Shown here one piece after another: positions 30,963 through 38,843 of a DNA stretch of 64,000 nt; positions within the stretch are counted from its first letter, which is position 1, and each line of letters begins with the position of its first letter. Position numbers and translations under genes: made by a program. The stretch is from Pseudomonas sp. ADAK13 (lineage in GTDB: Bacteria; Pseudomonadota; Gammaproteobacteria; Pseudomonadales; Pseudomonadaceae): NCBI RefSeq assembly GCF_012935715.1, contig NZ_CP052860.1, positions 806,001 through 870,000 of the forward strand. Direction: 5' to 3'. The notes beneath the pieces are model-generated. The model was given only the letters and a program-made list of their open reading frames with translations. It did no database searches and was not told where the DNA came from.

Positions 30963-32086
30963 CAGGTTTCGCTTATCGCAGCAGCCATGGCAGGGTCGGA
31001 TCGATCCGGTCGGAGAAACACTTTTGCAACGAACAGCGCACGGTTGACCAGCCAGTTGCGGTGGCGGAAAAACATACTGTTGCCCTGGAACTCGCAGCCC
31101 AGCAGCAACTTGCTGGCATAGCCGGCCTGACCGCACTCATACAACGCAATGTCATGGCGAATACAGTAGTCGATATTGGTTAACCAACTGCGCACCGCCA
31201 GGCTGTATTCGCGGCTGTAGTCACTGTCTTCGCCGAAAAACTTGTCAATCAGGCGATCCTGGTTCAGCAGGATCAGGTTGAACGCCACCAGTTCCTCGTC
31301 CACCCAATAAAGCACACAGACCGCACGTTCTTGCAGCTGTTCAAGGATACCGGTGAAATAGCCCGCCGGCAGTCGCTCGAACTGCAGGTCGGAACGTTCC
31401 AGGGTGGCCTCGTACAGCGCCATGATGCGCGGCAGTACGTCGTCGATATTACGTCGCCACTCAATGCGAGGGCCAGGCGCACGCAGTTTGCGGCGCAAGT
31501 CCTTGCGGGTGGCTTTGTCCAGGGAACCCAGGTAGGCGTCCACTGAACCAAAAGGAATCGGCAATAATGCCGTGGGCAGGCTGGGCATGCTCTGGAAACC
31601 CGCGCCAAGGCAGCTGTTTGACCAGCCTTCATCCTTGGTCGGTGCGTCCTTGACCGCCACCAGTCCGACGCCAAACGCATCGGCATCCCGGCGTGCGGCG
31701 GCGAGTAACTGAGCAAGCAACGCCTCGCGCCCGGATTCGGGAACATGACTGGCGACACCCGCATTGCACTGTTCCGCCACCGGCGAGCCGATGGCATACA
31801 GGCCCAGCTTCAAAACACCCGGCCACAGTCGCTCCAGGCGCTCGGTAAAGCGCTTGCCTACGCCCGACACCGTGGTGTCGAGGCGATAACGCGTAATGAA
31901 CGCCGGCGCGACCGCCACCAGCGTTGCCTCGTCAAACACCGCGAGATACCGCCACTGAAAATCATCAATGGCGGCATTTTCCACGGCCACATAATAGTCC
32001 CAATCCTCCAGGGCATCGGGAAAACAGTCGTTCCAGGCACTGCGTTCGATGGCCCGAATGGTCGAAAAGGCTTGGGCGGTGATCAC
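30962..32086 (-). CDS. GNAT-like (BioF2/FemAB-type) acyltransferase
   Basis: 374 residues from a GTG at 32086 with AAGGA upstream. The C-terminal half (AYLGSLDKATRKDLRRKLR, YFTGILEQLQERAVCVLYWVDEELVAFNLILL, then YECGQAGYASKLLLGC) has the pattern of Acetyltransf_6/FemAB-type double-GNAT proteins that move acyl or aminoacyl groups. No signal peptide. It lies between a hydrolase and a kinase in the operon, with its stop overlapping the kinase ATG by one base. Substrate unknown; the domain call is from general resemblance. Confidence 0.75.
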   Translation of the reverse strand: MITAQAFSTIRAIERSAWNDCFPDALEDWDYYVAVENAAIDDFQWRYLAVFDEATLVAVAPAFITRYRLDTTVSGVGKRFTERLERLWPGVLKLGLYAIGSPVAEQCNAGVASHVPESGREALLAQLLAAARRDADAFGVGLVAVKDAPTKDEGWSNSCLGAGFQSMPSLPTALLPIPFGSVDAYLGSLDKATRKDLRRKLRAPGPRIEWRRNIDDVLPRIMALYEATLERSDLQFERLPAGYFTGILEQLQERAVCVLYWVDEELVAFNLILLNQDRLIDKFFGEDSDYSREYSLAVRSWLTNIDYCIRHDIALYECGQAGYASKLLLGCEFQGNSMFFRHRNWLVNRALFVAKVFLRPDRSDPAMAAAISET

Positions 32087-32102
32087 GTCAAATCCTTAGG
32101 GT

Positions 32103-32969
32103 TCAAGCCAGCTGTCGATAATCTTCAGGTGCCTCTGTGGCGTGTGCGTGTTGCCCGACAAACTCGGCGCTCAACTCGATCACCCGGCGGTATTGCAGGT
32201 CGACGGTGATCATGTGGTAGCAGTTGTCCAGCAGGATCTTGGTCACGGGGCCGCCGAGGTGGCGCTCCACGTAATCGGCGTTCCAGCGGCTGGTGATGTC
32301 ATCCTCGATGGAATGCAGGACCAGGGCCGGGGTCTTGATCGATGGCATGAGTTTCTTCACCACGGCATTCATCCAGTGCAGTTCGCGCACCGTGACGCCT
32401 TCCATGGTCAACAGCCCCGCCTCGCTGCTCTCCCCTTCCTTCATCTGCCGCTCGACGATGGCCCGCAGGCGCTCGTTCTTGATGCCGTAGGGCGGCTTCT
32501 CAGTGAAGCGGAACAGGCGCACACCGAAGGGAATACGGATCAGCAACGGCGTGATGAACGCCATCTTGCTGATGCTCCAGCCGTCGTACTTCAAGGTAGT
32601 GGAGTACATCAACAAGCCAGCGACCTGGCCGGGGAACTGCGACGCCACATACATCGACATCACCGCGCCCATCGACAAACCGCCGACAAACACCTGCTCG
32701 TGGCGTTGTTTCACCGCGACGAACGTCTTGCGCACGCCTTCGTACCAATCCTGCCAGCCAGTGGCTTGCAGGTCGCTGTTGTCCCCGCAGTGCCCGGCCA
32801 GGGTCGGCACGTACACCGTGCAGTTACCGACCTTGGCCAAACCCTGGGCCACCCGACGGAGTTCCGTCGGGGTGCCCGTCAGGCCGTGGATCAACAGGAT
32901 CCCGACCGGACCGCTACCGAGAACGAAGCCGGCATCACCTTCACCGAGGTCGATCTCGTGGCTGATCAC
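32103..32969 (-). CDS. Alpha/beta hydrolase, carboxylesterase/monoacylglycerol lipase-like
   Basis: 288 residues. The oxyanion-hole motif is ILLIHGLTGTP and the nucleophile elbow is GGLSMG (S99). An acidic residue in LHSIEDDI and a late histidine in DNCYHMITVD complete the probable triad. Closest in style to Est30-type carboxylesterases; no signal peptide. Its start overlaps the aminotransferase stop by 4 bases. In context it may release or activate an acyl group in the same pathway as the acyltransferase; this is inference. Confidence 0.87.
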   Translation of the reverse strand: MISHEIDLGEGDAGFVLGSGPVGILLIHGLTGTPTELRRVAQGLAKVGNCTVYVPTLAGHCGDNSDLQATGWQDWYEGVRKTFVAVKQRHEQVFVGGLSMGAVMSMYVASQFPGQVAGLLMYSTTLKYDGWSISKMAFITPLLIRIPFGVRLFRFTEKPPYGIKNERLRAIVERQMKEGESSEAGLLTMEGVTVRELHWMNAVVKKLMPSIKTPALVLHSIEDDITSRWNADYVERHLGGPVTKILLDNCYHMITVDLQYRRVIELSAEFVGQHAHATEAPEDYRQLA

Positions 32970-34360
32970 CGTTTGGTCGCTCGCACAAGCAGTTGCTCGA
33001 GCAGCTTCAGGCCCAGGTCGATTTCCGGGTAGCTGATTTCCAGGGACGGTGCCAGGGTGATCACGTTTTTGTAGTAGCCGCCCACGTCGAGGATCAGGCC
33101 GAGTTTCTGACCGTCAACCACCATGTCGCCCTTCATGCCTTCCTCGACCATGTAGTCCAGGGTGGCCTTGTCCGGCGTGAAGCCGTCCGGGGCGCAGATT
33201 TCGCAGCGCAGTGCCAGGCCCAGGCCGTCGACGTCGCCGATGATCGGGAAGCGTTTTTGCAGCTCTTGCAGGCCGGCCAGGAAGTATTTGCCCTTGGCCA
33301 TGACCATCGCGCCGTAGTCGACTTCGCTGGTCATCTTGAACATTTCCAGACCTACCGCGGTACCCAACGGGTTGGACGCGAAGGTGGAGTGAGTAGAGCC
33401 TGGCGGGAAGATTTTCGGGTTGATCAACTCTTCCTTGGCCCAGATGCCACCCAGCGGGTTCAGGCCGTTGGTCAGCGCCTTGCCGAAGACGATCACGTCA
33501 GGTTTGACGTCGAAGTGTTCGATCGACCACAGCTTGCCGGTACGCCAGAAGCCCATCTGGATTTCGTCGACGACCATCAGGATGCCGTGCTGGTCGAGGA
33601 CCTGTTTGAGCTCGCTGTAGAAGTTCATCGGCGGGATCACGTAGCCGCCGGTGCCCTGGATCGGCTCGACGTAGAAGGCCGCGTATTCGCTCTGGCCGAC
33701 TTTCGGGTCCCACACACCGTTGTATTCAGTTTCGAACAGGCGGGCGAACTGCTGCACGCAGTGGCTGCCGTATTCTTCCTTGGTCATGCCTTTCGGGCCG
33801 CGGAAGTGGTACGGGAACGGGATGAAGTTGGCACGCTCGCCGAAGTGGCCGTAGCGGCGACGGTAGCGGTAGCTCGAGGTGATCGACGAAGCACCGAGGG
33901 TACGGCCGTGGTAGCCGCCTTCGAACGCGAACATCAGGCTCTTGCCGTTGGTGGCGTTACGTACCACTTTCAGGGAGTCTTCGATGGACTGCGAACCGCC
34001 CACGTTGAAGTGCACGCGACCGTCGAGGCCGAATTTTTTCTTGGCGTCGACTGCGATCATTTCCGACAGCTCGATCTTGCCTTTGTGCAGGTACTGGCTG
34101 GCGATTTGCGGGAGGGTGTCGATCTGCTGTTTCAGCGCGTTGTTCAGGCGCGGGTTGGCGTAACCGAAGTTAACGGCCGAGTACCACATTTGCAGGTCGA
34201 GGTAAGCCTGGTCTTCGGTGTCCCACACGTAGGAGCCTTCGCAACGGCTGAAAATACGTGGAGGGTCGATGTAGTGAACGGTGTCGCCGTAGGAGCAGTA
34301 CTTGGCTTCTTTATCCAGAAGAACCTGGTCTTCTGCGGTGGCAATACGGATATCAGACAT
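32966..34360 (-). CDS. PLP-dependent class III aminotransferase
   Basis: 464 residues. Fold-type I features: FNVGGSQSIEDSLKVVRNAT, GGYHGRTLGASSIT (cofactor binding), VVDEIQMGFWRTGKLW with the PLP-contacting aspartate, and the Schiff-base lysine K294 in VIVFGKALTNG. The family covers ornithine, GABA, diaminobutyrate and other omega-amino donors plus phospholyases; the substrate cannot be assigned. It overlaps the HAD phosphatase gene by 8 bases upstream and the hydrolase by 4 bases downstream. Pairing with a phosphatase could mean an aminated phospho-intermediate. Confidence 0.9.
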   Translation of the reverse strand: MSDIRIATAEDQVLLDKEAKYCSYGDTVHYIDPPRIFSRCEGSYVWDTEDQAYLDLQMWYSAVNFGYANPRLNNALKQQIDTLPQIASQYLHKGKIELSEMIAVDAKKKFGLDGRVHFNVGGSQSIEDSLKVVRNATNGKSLMFAFEGGYHGRTLGASSITSSYRYRRRYGHFGERANFIPFPYHFRGPKGMTKEEYGSHCVQQFARLFETEYNGVWDPKVGQSEYAAFYVEPIQGTGGYVIPPMNFYSELKQVLDQHGILMVVDEIQMGFWRTGKLWSIEHFDVKPDVIVFGKALTNGLNPLGGIWAKEELINPKIFPPGSTHSTFASNPLGTAVGLEMFKMTSEVDYGAMVMAKGKYFLAGLQELQKRFPIIGDVDGLGLALRCEICAPDGFTPDKATLDYMVEEGMKGDMVVDGQKLGLILDVGGYYKNVITLAPSLEISYPEIDLGLKLLEQLLVRATKR

Positions 34361-35063
34361 GGTGGAAGAGTTCCTGATTGTCGGAAGAGGTGCTGAAGGA
34401 GGTGGCGTTGGCGGCGATGCCCTGAGGCAGCTTGGCCAGCAATGCCGGCAGTTCGGCGAAGGTGTCGAACCGCACGTAGGGGATGTTGTTGGTTTCGCAG
34501 TAGTCGGCCAGGCTGGCCTTGGCGAAGACGAAGTCGGCGGTGGAGGCCACGCACATGTCGGACTTGCCGTCGCCGATCACCAGCACGCGCTTGTTGCGCG
34601 GGGTGGACTTGCACTTGCAGTTGCCGGAAGCCGCGCGGCAGGCGTCGCTGGAATACGGGAAGTCGATGCGCCAGCTGTTCTGGTCGACCTGGCGCAGACG
34701 GTTGGCGAGGATCGGCAACAAGGTCACGTAGTTGCGCGACAGAATCCGCGCGATGCCTTGTTCGATGCCATCGCTGACCACTTCAATGGAAGCGCCGAGG
34801 CCCATGACATGGTCGACGAAATCCGGGAAGTCCGGGTCGATCTCGACGCTGTCGAAGTAGGCCAGCAACTCGGCGGGAGTCGCCTTGATCAGCGCCAGTT
34901 GACGGCTCAGGCATTCGCGCGAACCGATGTGCCCATCCAGCCATTCCTGTTCGATGGTTTCCCACTCGGGACCGGCGAAGCGTTGGAGGACGTTGTCGAT
35001 GACGTCGGTGGGGGTGATGGTCCCGTCGAAGTCACACACGATATGCCAGTGAATCATCTGCAT
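34353..35063 (-). CDS. HAD-IB phosphatase, MtnX-like
   Basis: 236 residues, first gene of the six-gene operon. The nucleophile motif is CDFDGTITPTD (D11, D13); motif III/IV is VLVIGDGKSDMCVA. A cysteine-rich insert (DACRAASGNCKCKS) sits before motif III. Related to MtnX and phosphoserine phosphatase-type enzymes, but no methionine-salvage genes are nearby, so the substrate is probably different. A sigma-54 promoter lies 45 bases upstream of the start. Two methionines (1 and 3) could both serve as start. Confidence 0.87.
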   Translation of the reverse strand: MQMIHWHIVCDFDGTITPTDVIDNVLQRFAGPEWETIEQEWLDGHIGSRECLSRQLALIKATPAELLAYFDSVEIDPDFPDFVDHVMGLGASIEVVSDGIEQGIARILSRNYVTLLPILANRLRQVDQNSWRIDFPYSSDACRAASGNCKCKSTPRNKRVLVIGDGKSDMCVASTADFVFAKASLADYCETNNIPYVRFDTFAELPALLAKLPQGIAANATSFSTSSDNQELFHHV

Positions 35064-35107
35064 TTACCTATGAAGTAGGAACGCGCTGTTGCGCTTGCAG
35101 GGGATAG

Positions 35108-35123
35108 AGCACGGAGTGTGCCA
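35108..35123 (-). promoter_or_regulatory. Sigma-54 promoter of the six-gene operon
   Basis: Minus strand TGGCACA-CTCC-GTGCT; GG (35122-35121) and GC (35110-35109) are exactly 10 bases apart, as required for -24/-12. It points toward the HAD gene. Confidence 0.72.
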
Positions 35124-35187
35124 AGTGCCAGAAACCCCTGTTTTCAAGGGGTTTGGCGGGTATCGGCGTGTGGTTGTGTCGGAACTG

Positions 35188-35213
35188 GCTACAATTTTTG
35201 TAGCTTGCTACAA
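35188..35213. promoter_or_regulatory. Candidate enhancer site: GCTACAA palindrome plus extra half-site
   Basis: GCTACAA-TTT-TTGTAGC (35188-35204) is a perfect palindrome, followed by another GCTACAA (35207-35213). Its centre lies about 100 bases upstream of the predicted operon transcription start, suiting binding of the operon-encoded regulator. It could instead control the divergent mipA gene. Confidence 0.55.
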
Positions 35214-35286
35214 CCTAGATGAGTGCTTGCCTAAGGCAGGGTGTTTGCGCGTTCATGCGCGCATGTTCACAAAAGGAAATGGCTCC

Positions 35287-36057
35287 ATGTTCAGGGTTAC
35301 TTTTGCTGTATTCGCCGGTTTGCTGGGGCTGTGGGGTGTTTCCGGCGCTGCGCTGGCGGACGGGATCACCGGCGAGGTCGGCGCGGGCGTCAGCTATCAG
35401 CCCCATGATCCGACGGGCAGCCGCTACGAAACGCGGCCCATTCCTTACTTCGATCTGGATTGGGGGAGTGTCAGCCTGGGTACCGACGACGGGCTGACCT
35501 GGAGTGCCCTGAATACCCAAGGCTTTACGGCCGGGCCTTATATCAATTACCTGCCGGGGCGGACTGCCAACGGGTCGTTGCGGGGCTTGCGGGATGTTTC
35601 GGATATGGCTGAGGTCGGGGGCTTTATTCAGTACGCGCCGGCTGAGTTCTGGCGGGTGTATGCGCAAGTGGGCCAGGCCGTGGGCGGTGCGCGGGATCAA
35701 AGTGGCGTGGTGGGCAAGCTTGGGGGTGAGCTGGGTTATCCGCTGGGGAGCGGCATCATCGGCAGCACCGGCTTGATGGCGCACTTTGCCGATGCGCGTC
35801 AGGCGCAGACGTTTTTCGGGGTGGATGCGAACGAGGCGGCGGCTTCGGGGTTTCGGCCTTATAACGCCAGTGCCGGGTTTCAGAACCTGACGTTGACGCA
35901 AAGTTTTGAGTTTCCCCTGGATGCGAAGTGGTCGCTGCTGACCAGTGCCAGCTGGATTCACCTTGTGGGTTCGGCGGCCAATAGCAGCATCGTCAAGGAA
36001 ACCGGGGATGTGAATCAGGGGCAGGTGCAGACTGCGATCAGCTATAAGTTTGATTGA
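35287..36057 (+). CDS. MipA/OmpV family outer-membrane protein
   Basis: 256 residues from the ATG at 35287, preceded by AAAGGA. The signal peptide (MFRVTFAVFAGLLGLWGVSG) is cleaved near ALA-DG. The mature part alternates as a beta-barrel, with YETRPIPYFDLDWGSVSLG, YINYLPGRTANG and a C-terminal ISYKFD typical of MipA/OmpV. MipA proteins scaffold peptidoglycan machinery in some bacteria and act as plain porin-like barrels in others. It shares the intergenic region with the sigma-54 operon, so co-regulation is possible. Confidence 0.88.
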   Translation: MFRVTFAVFAGLLGLWGVSGAALADGITGEVGAGVSYQPHDPTGSRYETRPIPYFDLDWGSVSLGTDDGLTWSALNTQGFTAGPYINYLPGRTANGSLRGLRDVSDMAEVGGFIQYAPAEFWRVYAQVGQAVGGARDQSGVVGKLGGELGYPLGSGIIGSTGLMAHFADARQAQTFFGVDANEAAASGFRPYNASAGFQNLTLTQSFEFPLDAKWSLLTSASWIHLVGSAANSSIVKETGDVNQGQVQTAISYKFD

Positions 36058-36068
36058 GCTGGGGGTAT

Positions 36069-36889
36069 ATCCGTTATTTAGGTGATGGCTGATATGGGTT
36101 CCGCTCTTACAGCGGGTCACTTTTGAAAGGAGCCCAAAAGTAACCAAAAGGCTCTTGCCCCACCACTCGGCACCTCGCTCAGGCTCGGTGTGCCCTCACT
36201 CCGGCATTACTACGCGGGCCGCCGCGACGGGGCGTCCCTGCCCCGTCGCGGCTAAACCGGCGTCCTGCCGGTTTACCCGCTCCGTACTACCTGCGTTCGG
36301 CCAGCGTGGTTTAACGGGGCGCCTAAGATCAAGATCAAAAGCAGATCAACAGCACAGCGGCCTACAGGCCGGCTTGAGTGGTGTGAAGCAAAGGCAAAAT
36401 CAAAATCAAAAGCCAGAGCGGGCACAGTCAAATGTGGGAGCTGGCTTGCCTGCGATAGCATCGCCTCGGTGTACCTGAGAGACCGAGTTGTCTGCATCGC
36501 AGGCAAGCCAGCTCCCACAGAAAAACACAGCTGCAGCAGTTTCAGATTTGGCTTTCGCTTTGGCTTTTGATCTGGCCTCTACCACTCAAGCCGGCCTGTA
36601 GGCCGCTGTGCTCTTGCTTTTGATCTTGATCTGGCTCTGACTGCCCCAATAAGCCCAAGGCCGAACGCAGGGATTGAGGAGCGGGTAAACCGGCAGGACG
36701 CCGGTTTAGCCGCGACGGGGCAGGGACGCCCCGTCGCGGCGGCCCGCGGAGCAATGCCGGAGTGAGGGAACACCGAGCCTTAGCGAGGTGCCGACAGGCG
36801 GGGCAGAGCCCTTTGCTTACTTTGGGGCTTTTCCAAAGTGAGTCGCTGTAAGAGCGAAACCATAAGCCGCCGTTACCGCAGAAATGGAT
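36069..36889. repeat. Composite palindromic repeat, copy B (intact)
   Basis: About 820 bases, same order and orientation as copy A: ATCCGTTATTTAGG left end, CGCGACGGGG modules, GCCTACAGGC / GCCTGTAGGC modules, central GTGGGAGCTGGCTTGCC REP pair, mirrored arms, and a GGAT right end. It contains the unoccupied IS110 target GTGCCCTCACTCC at 36190-36202. The region between mipA and the dsbA-like gene is entirely this repeat; frames inside it are judged non-coding. Confidence 0.88.
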
Positions 36890-36900
36890 ATGTACACCGA

Positions 36901-37557
36901 TCAGCCTTCGGAAGCCTCACTGATAATCTGCCGAATCGCCCCGACAAACGCCTCAGCCGGCTGCCCACCACTCACCGCATATTGATCATTAAACACAATG
37001 GTCGGCACCGAACTCACCCCACGTGACACCCACAACTGCTCCTGCTCCCGCACCTCGGCCGCATACTCATCCGAAGCCAGAATCTCCTCTGCCCGCACAC
37101 GATCCAGCCCAACCCCTTCGGCAATCGCCGCCAACGTCCCATGATCAGACGGATTCTGCTGGTCAGTGAAATACGCCTTGAACAACGCTTCCTTCAGGTT
37201 GTACTGCAACCCCTCAAGCCCCGCCCAATGCAACAGGCGGTGCGCATCAAAGGTGTTGTAGATCCGGCTCTGCCCGTCAGTGCGAAACGCAAACCCCAAC
37301 TCCGCCCCCATGTCGCGAATCCGCGCGCGGTTAGCCTGGGATTGCTCAGCCGTAGAGCCATATTTCTCAGTGATGTGTTCAGTAATGTTCTGGCCTTCAG
37401 GAACCATGTTCGGGTTCAGCTCAAAGGGCTGGAAATGAATCTCGGCCTGCACCTCCGGCCCCAACTGGTCCAGAGCCTCGGTCAACCCGCGCAGGCCGAT
37501 GATGCACCAGGGGCAGGACACGTCGCTGACGAAATCGATTTTCAGGGGAGTACTCAT
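36901..37557 (-). CDS. DsbA family (FrnE-like) thiol oxidoreductase
   Basis: 218 residues without a signal peptide, so cytoplasmic. The CPWC active site is C15-C18 (SDVSCPWCIIGL). A helical insert and the cis-Pro loop SSVPTIVFND follow, with C-terminal YAVSGGQPAEAF; these are FrnE/2-hydroxychromene-isomerase-like features. FrnE proteins have been tied to oxidative stress and to polyketide biosynthesis; the specific partner is unknown. It stands alone next to repeat B. Confidence 0.9.
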   Translation of the reverse strand: MSTPLKIDFVSDVSCPWCIIGLRGLTEALDQLGPEVQAEIHFQPFELNPNMVPEGQNITEHITEKYGSTAEQSQANRARIRDMGAELGFAFRTDGQSRIYNTFDAHRLLHWAGLEGLQYNLKEALFKAYFTDQQNPSDHGTLAAIAEGVGLDRVRAEEILASDEYAAEVREQEQLWVSRGVSSVPTIVFNDQYAVSGGQPAEAFVGAIRQIISEASEG

Positions 37558-37619
37558 GACTAGGCAACCTCGCTGGCTATAAACGCCGGAAAGGTTCCAC
37601 GATACACCCCGTTACGCCC

Positions 37620-38639
37620 TTACAAAACCTTGGCGGGCGTCACCGGGTCGATCTGCGCCCAATGCGCCGCATCCTCGCGATGGGCTTGCAGGTACGGCAA
37701 TACCGCCGCCAGCAACGGCGCCTTGAACGCCTCCTGGAAACGATGGGCCAGGCCCGGAATCAGCCGCAGTTGGCTGCCCTGGATATGCGCCGCCAGGTGC
37801 ACGCCGTGCATCACCGGCAACAGCGGGTCGGCGGTGCCGTGCACCACCAGCGTCGGCACCCGCAGCTGGTTCAGCAACGGTACCCGGCTGGGCTCGGCGA
37901 GGATCGCCATGATCTGGCGCTTTACACCGTCGGGGTTGAACGCCCGGTCGTAAGACTGCGCCGCCTGTTGCAGCAGCACCTTGCGGTCATCCTTCACATA
38001 AGGGCTGCCCAACGCGGCCAGCAGGTCGGCCTGTTGTTCCAGGGCCACTTCGCGATTGGGTGCGCTGCGCCGCGACAACAGTTGCACCAGGGCCGCGCTC
38101 GGGGCGGGCAGGCCTTCGGCGCCGGAGCTGGTCATGATCAACGTCAGGCTTTCCACCCGCTGCGGCGCCATGGCCGCCAGGTGCTGGGCGATCATCCCGC
38201 CCATGCTTGCGCCCAGTACGTGGAATTGCTGGATGTGCAAGCCGTCCATCAACCCCAGCGCGTCGTCGGCCATGTCCGTCAAAGTGTAGGGCGCCGCCAC
38301 CGGCAGGCCGAGCTTGTAGCGCAGCACTTCGAAGGTCAGGTTGGCGCTGGCGGGCGCCTGGCGCCAGGTGGACAGGCCGACATCGCGGTTGTCATAACGA
38401 ATCACCCGAAAACCCTGCTCGCACAGGGCAACCACCACTTCGTCCGGCCAGTGGATCAACTGCCCGCCCAGGCCCATCACCAGCAGCAAGGCAGGGTCGG
38501 ACGCACGCCCGATACTCTGGTAAGCGATGCTTACCTGAGCCAGGTCGACCGTTTGGGTCGGGACATTGACATCACATCGAGACGCCGCAAAAGACGGCAG
38601 GCCGAACACTAAAGCGGCCAGTAAAAACAACACGCGCAT
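37620..38639 (-). CDS. Exported alpha/beta hydrolase
   Basis: 339 residues from 38639; the frame begins further upstream, but [18 protein letters not shown] is a clear signal peptide and marks the start. [15 protein letters not shown] is the oxyanion region, [12 protein letters not shown] the nucleophile elbow, and [15 protein letters not shown] plus IPGLAHRF supply the acid and histidine. The fold is that of haloalkane dehalogenase/epoxide hydrolase/esterase relatives. Substrate not predictable. Divergent from the large toxin-like gene. Confidence 0.85.
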   Translation of the reverse strand: MRVLFLLAALVFGLPSFAASRCDVNVPTQTVDLAQVSIAYQSIGRASDPALLLVMGLGGQLIHWPDEVVVALCEQGFRVIRYDNRDVGLSTWRQAPASANLTFEVLRYKLGLPVAAPYTLTDMADDALGLMDGLHIQQFHVLGASMGGMIAQHLAAMAPQRVESLTLIMTSSGAEGLPAPSAALVQLLSRRSAPNREVALEQQADLLAALGSPYVKDDRKVLLQQAAQSYDRAFNPDGVKRQIMAILAEPSRVPLLNQLRVPTLVVHGTADPLLPVMHGVHLAAHIQGSQLRLIPGLAHRFQEAFKAPLLAAVLPYLQAHREDAAHWAQIDPVTPAKVL

Positions 38640-38843
38640 GAAAAACACCGAAACGCAGAACCCCAGTAGAGCGCGAGTCTGATGAAGTTTGTTCAAGCGC
38701 GCTGCCACAGTTCCATGACAGTTTGATGAAGAGTGCCCAGCGGTCATTTGCGTATCTATTTATCACCCCACGCCCTGGCCGCACCTCTTAAATAGGGGTA
38801 CTCACCGGCAAGCCCGGTCTCACCAGAGCATGAACCCATCAAC

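Noticed and set aside
35132..35155. AAACCCCT/AGGGGTTT inverted repeat as a terminator of mipA or the operon
   Set aside because: It lies upstream of both divergent genes, so a terminator is not expected; it may be regulatory but nothing supports one role over another.
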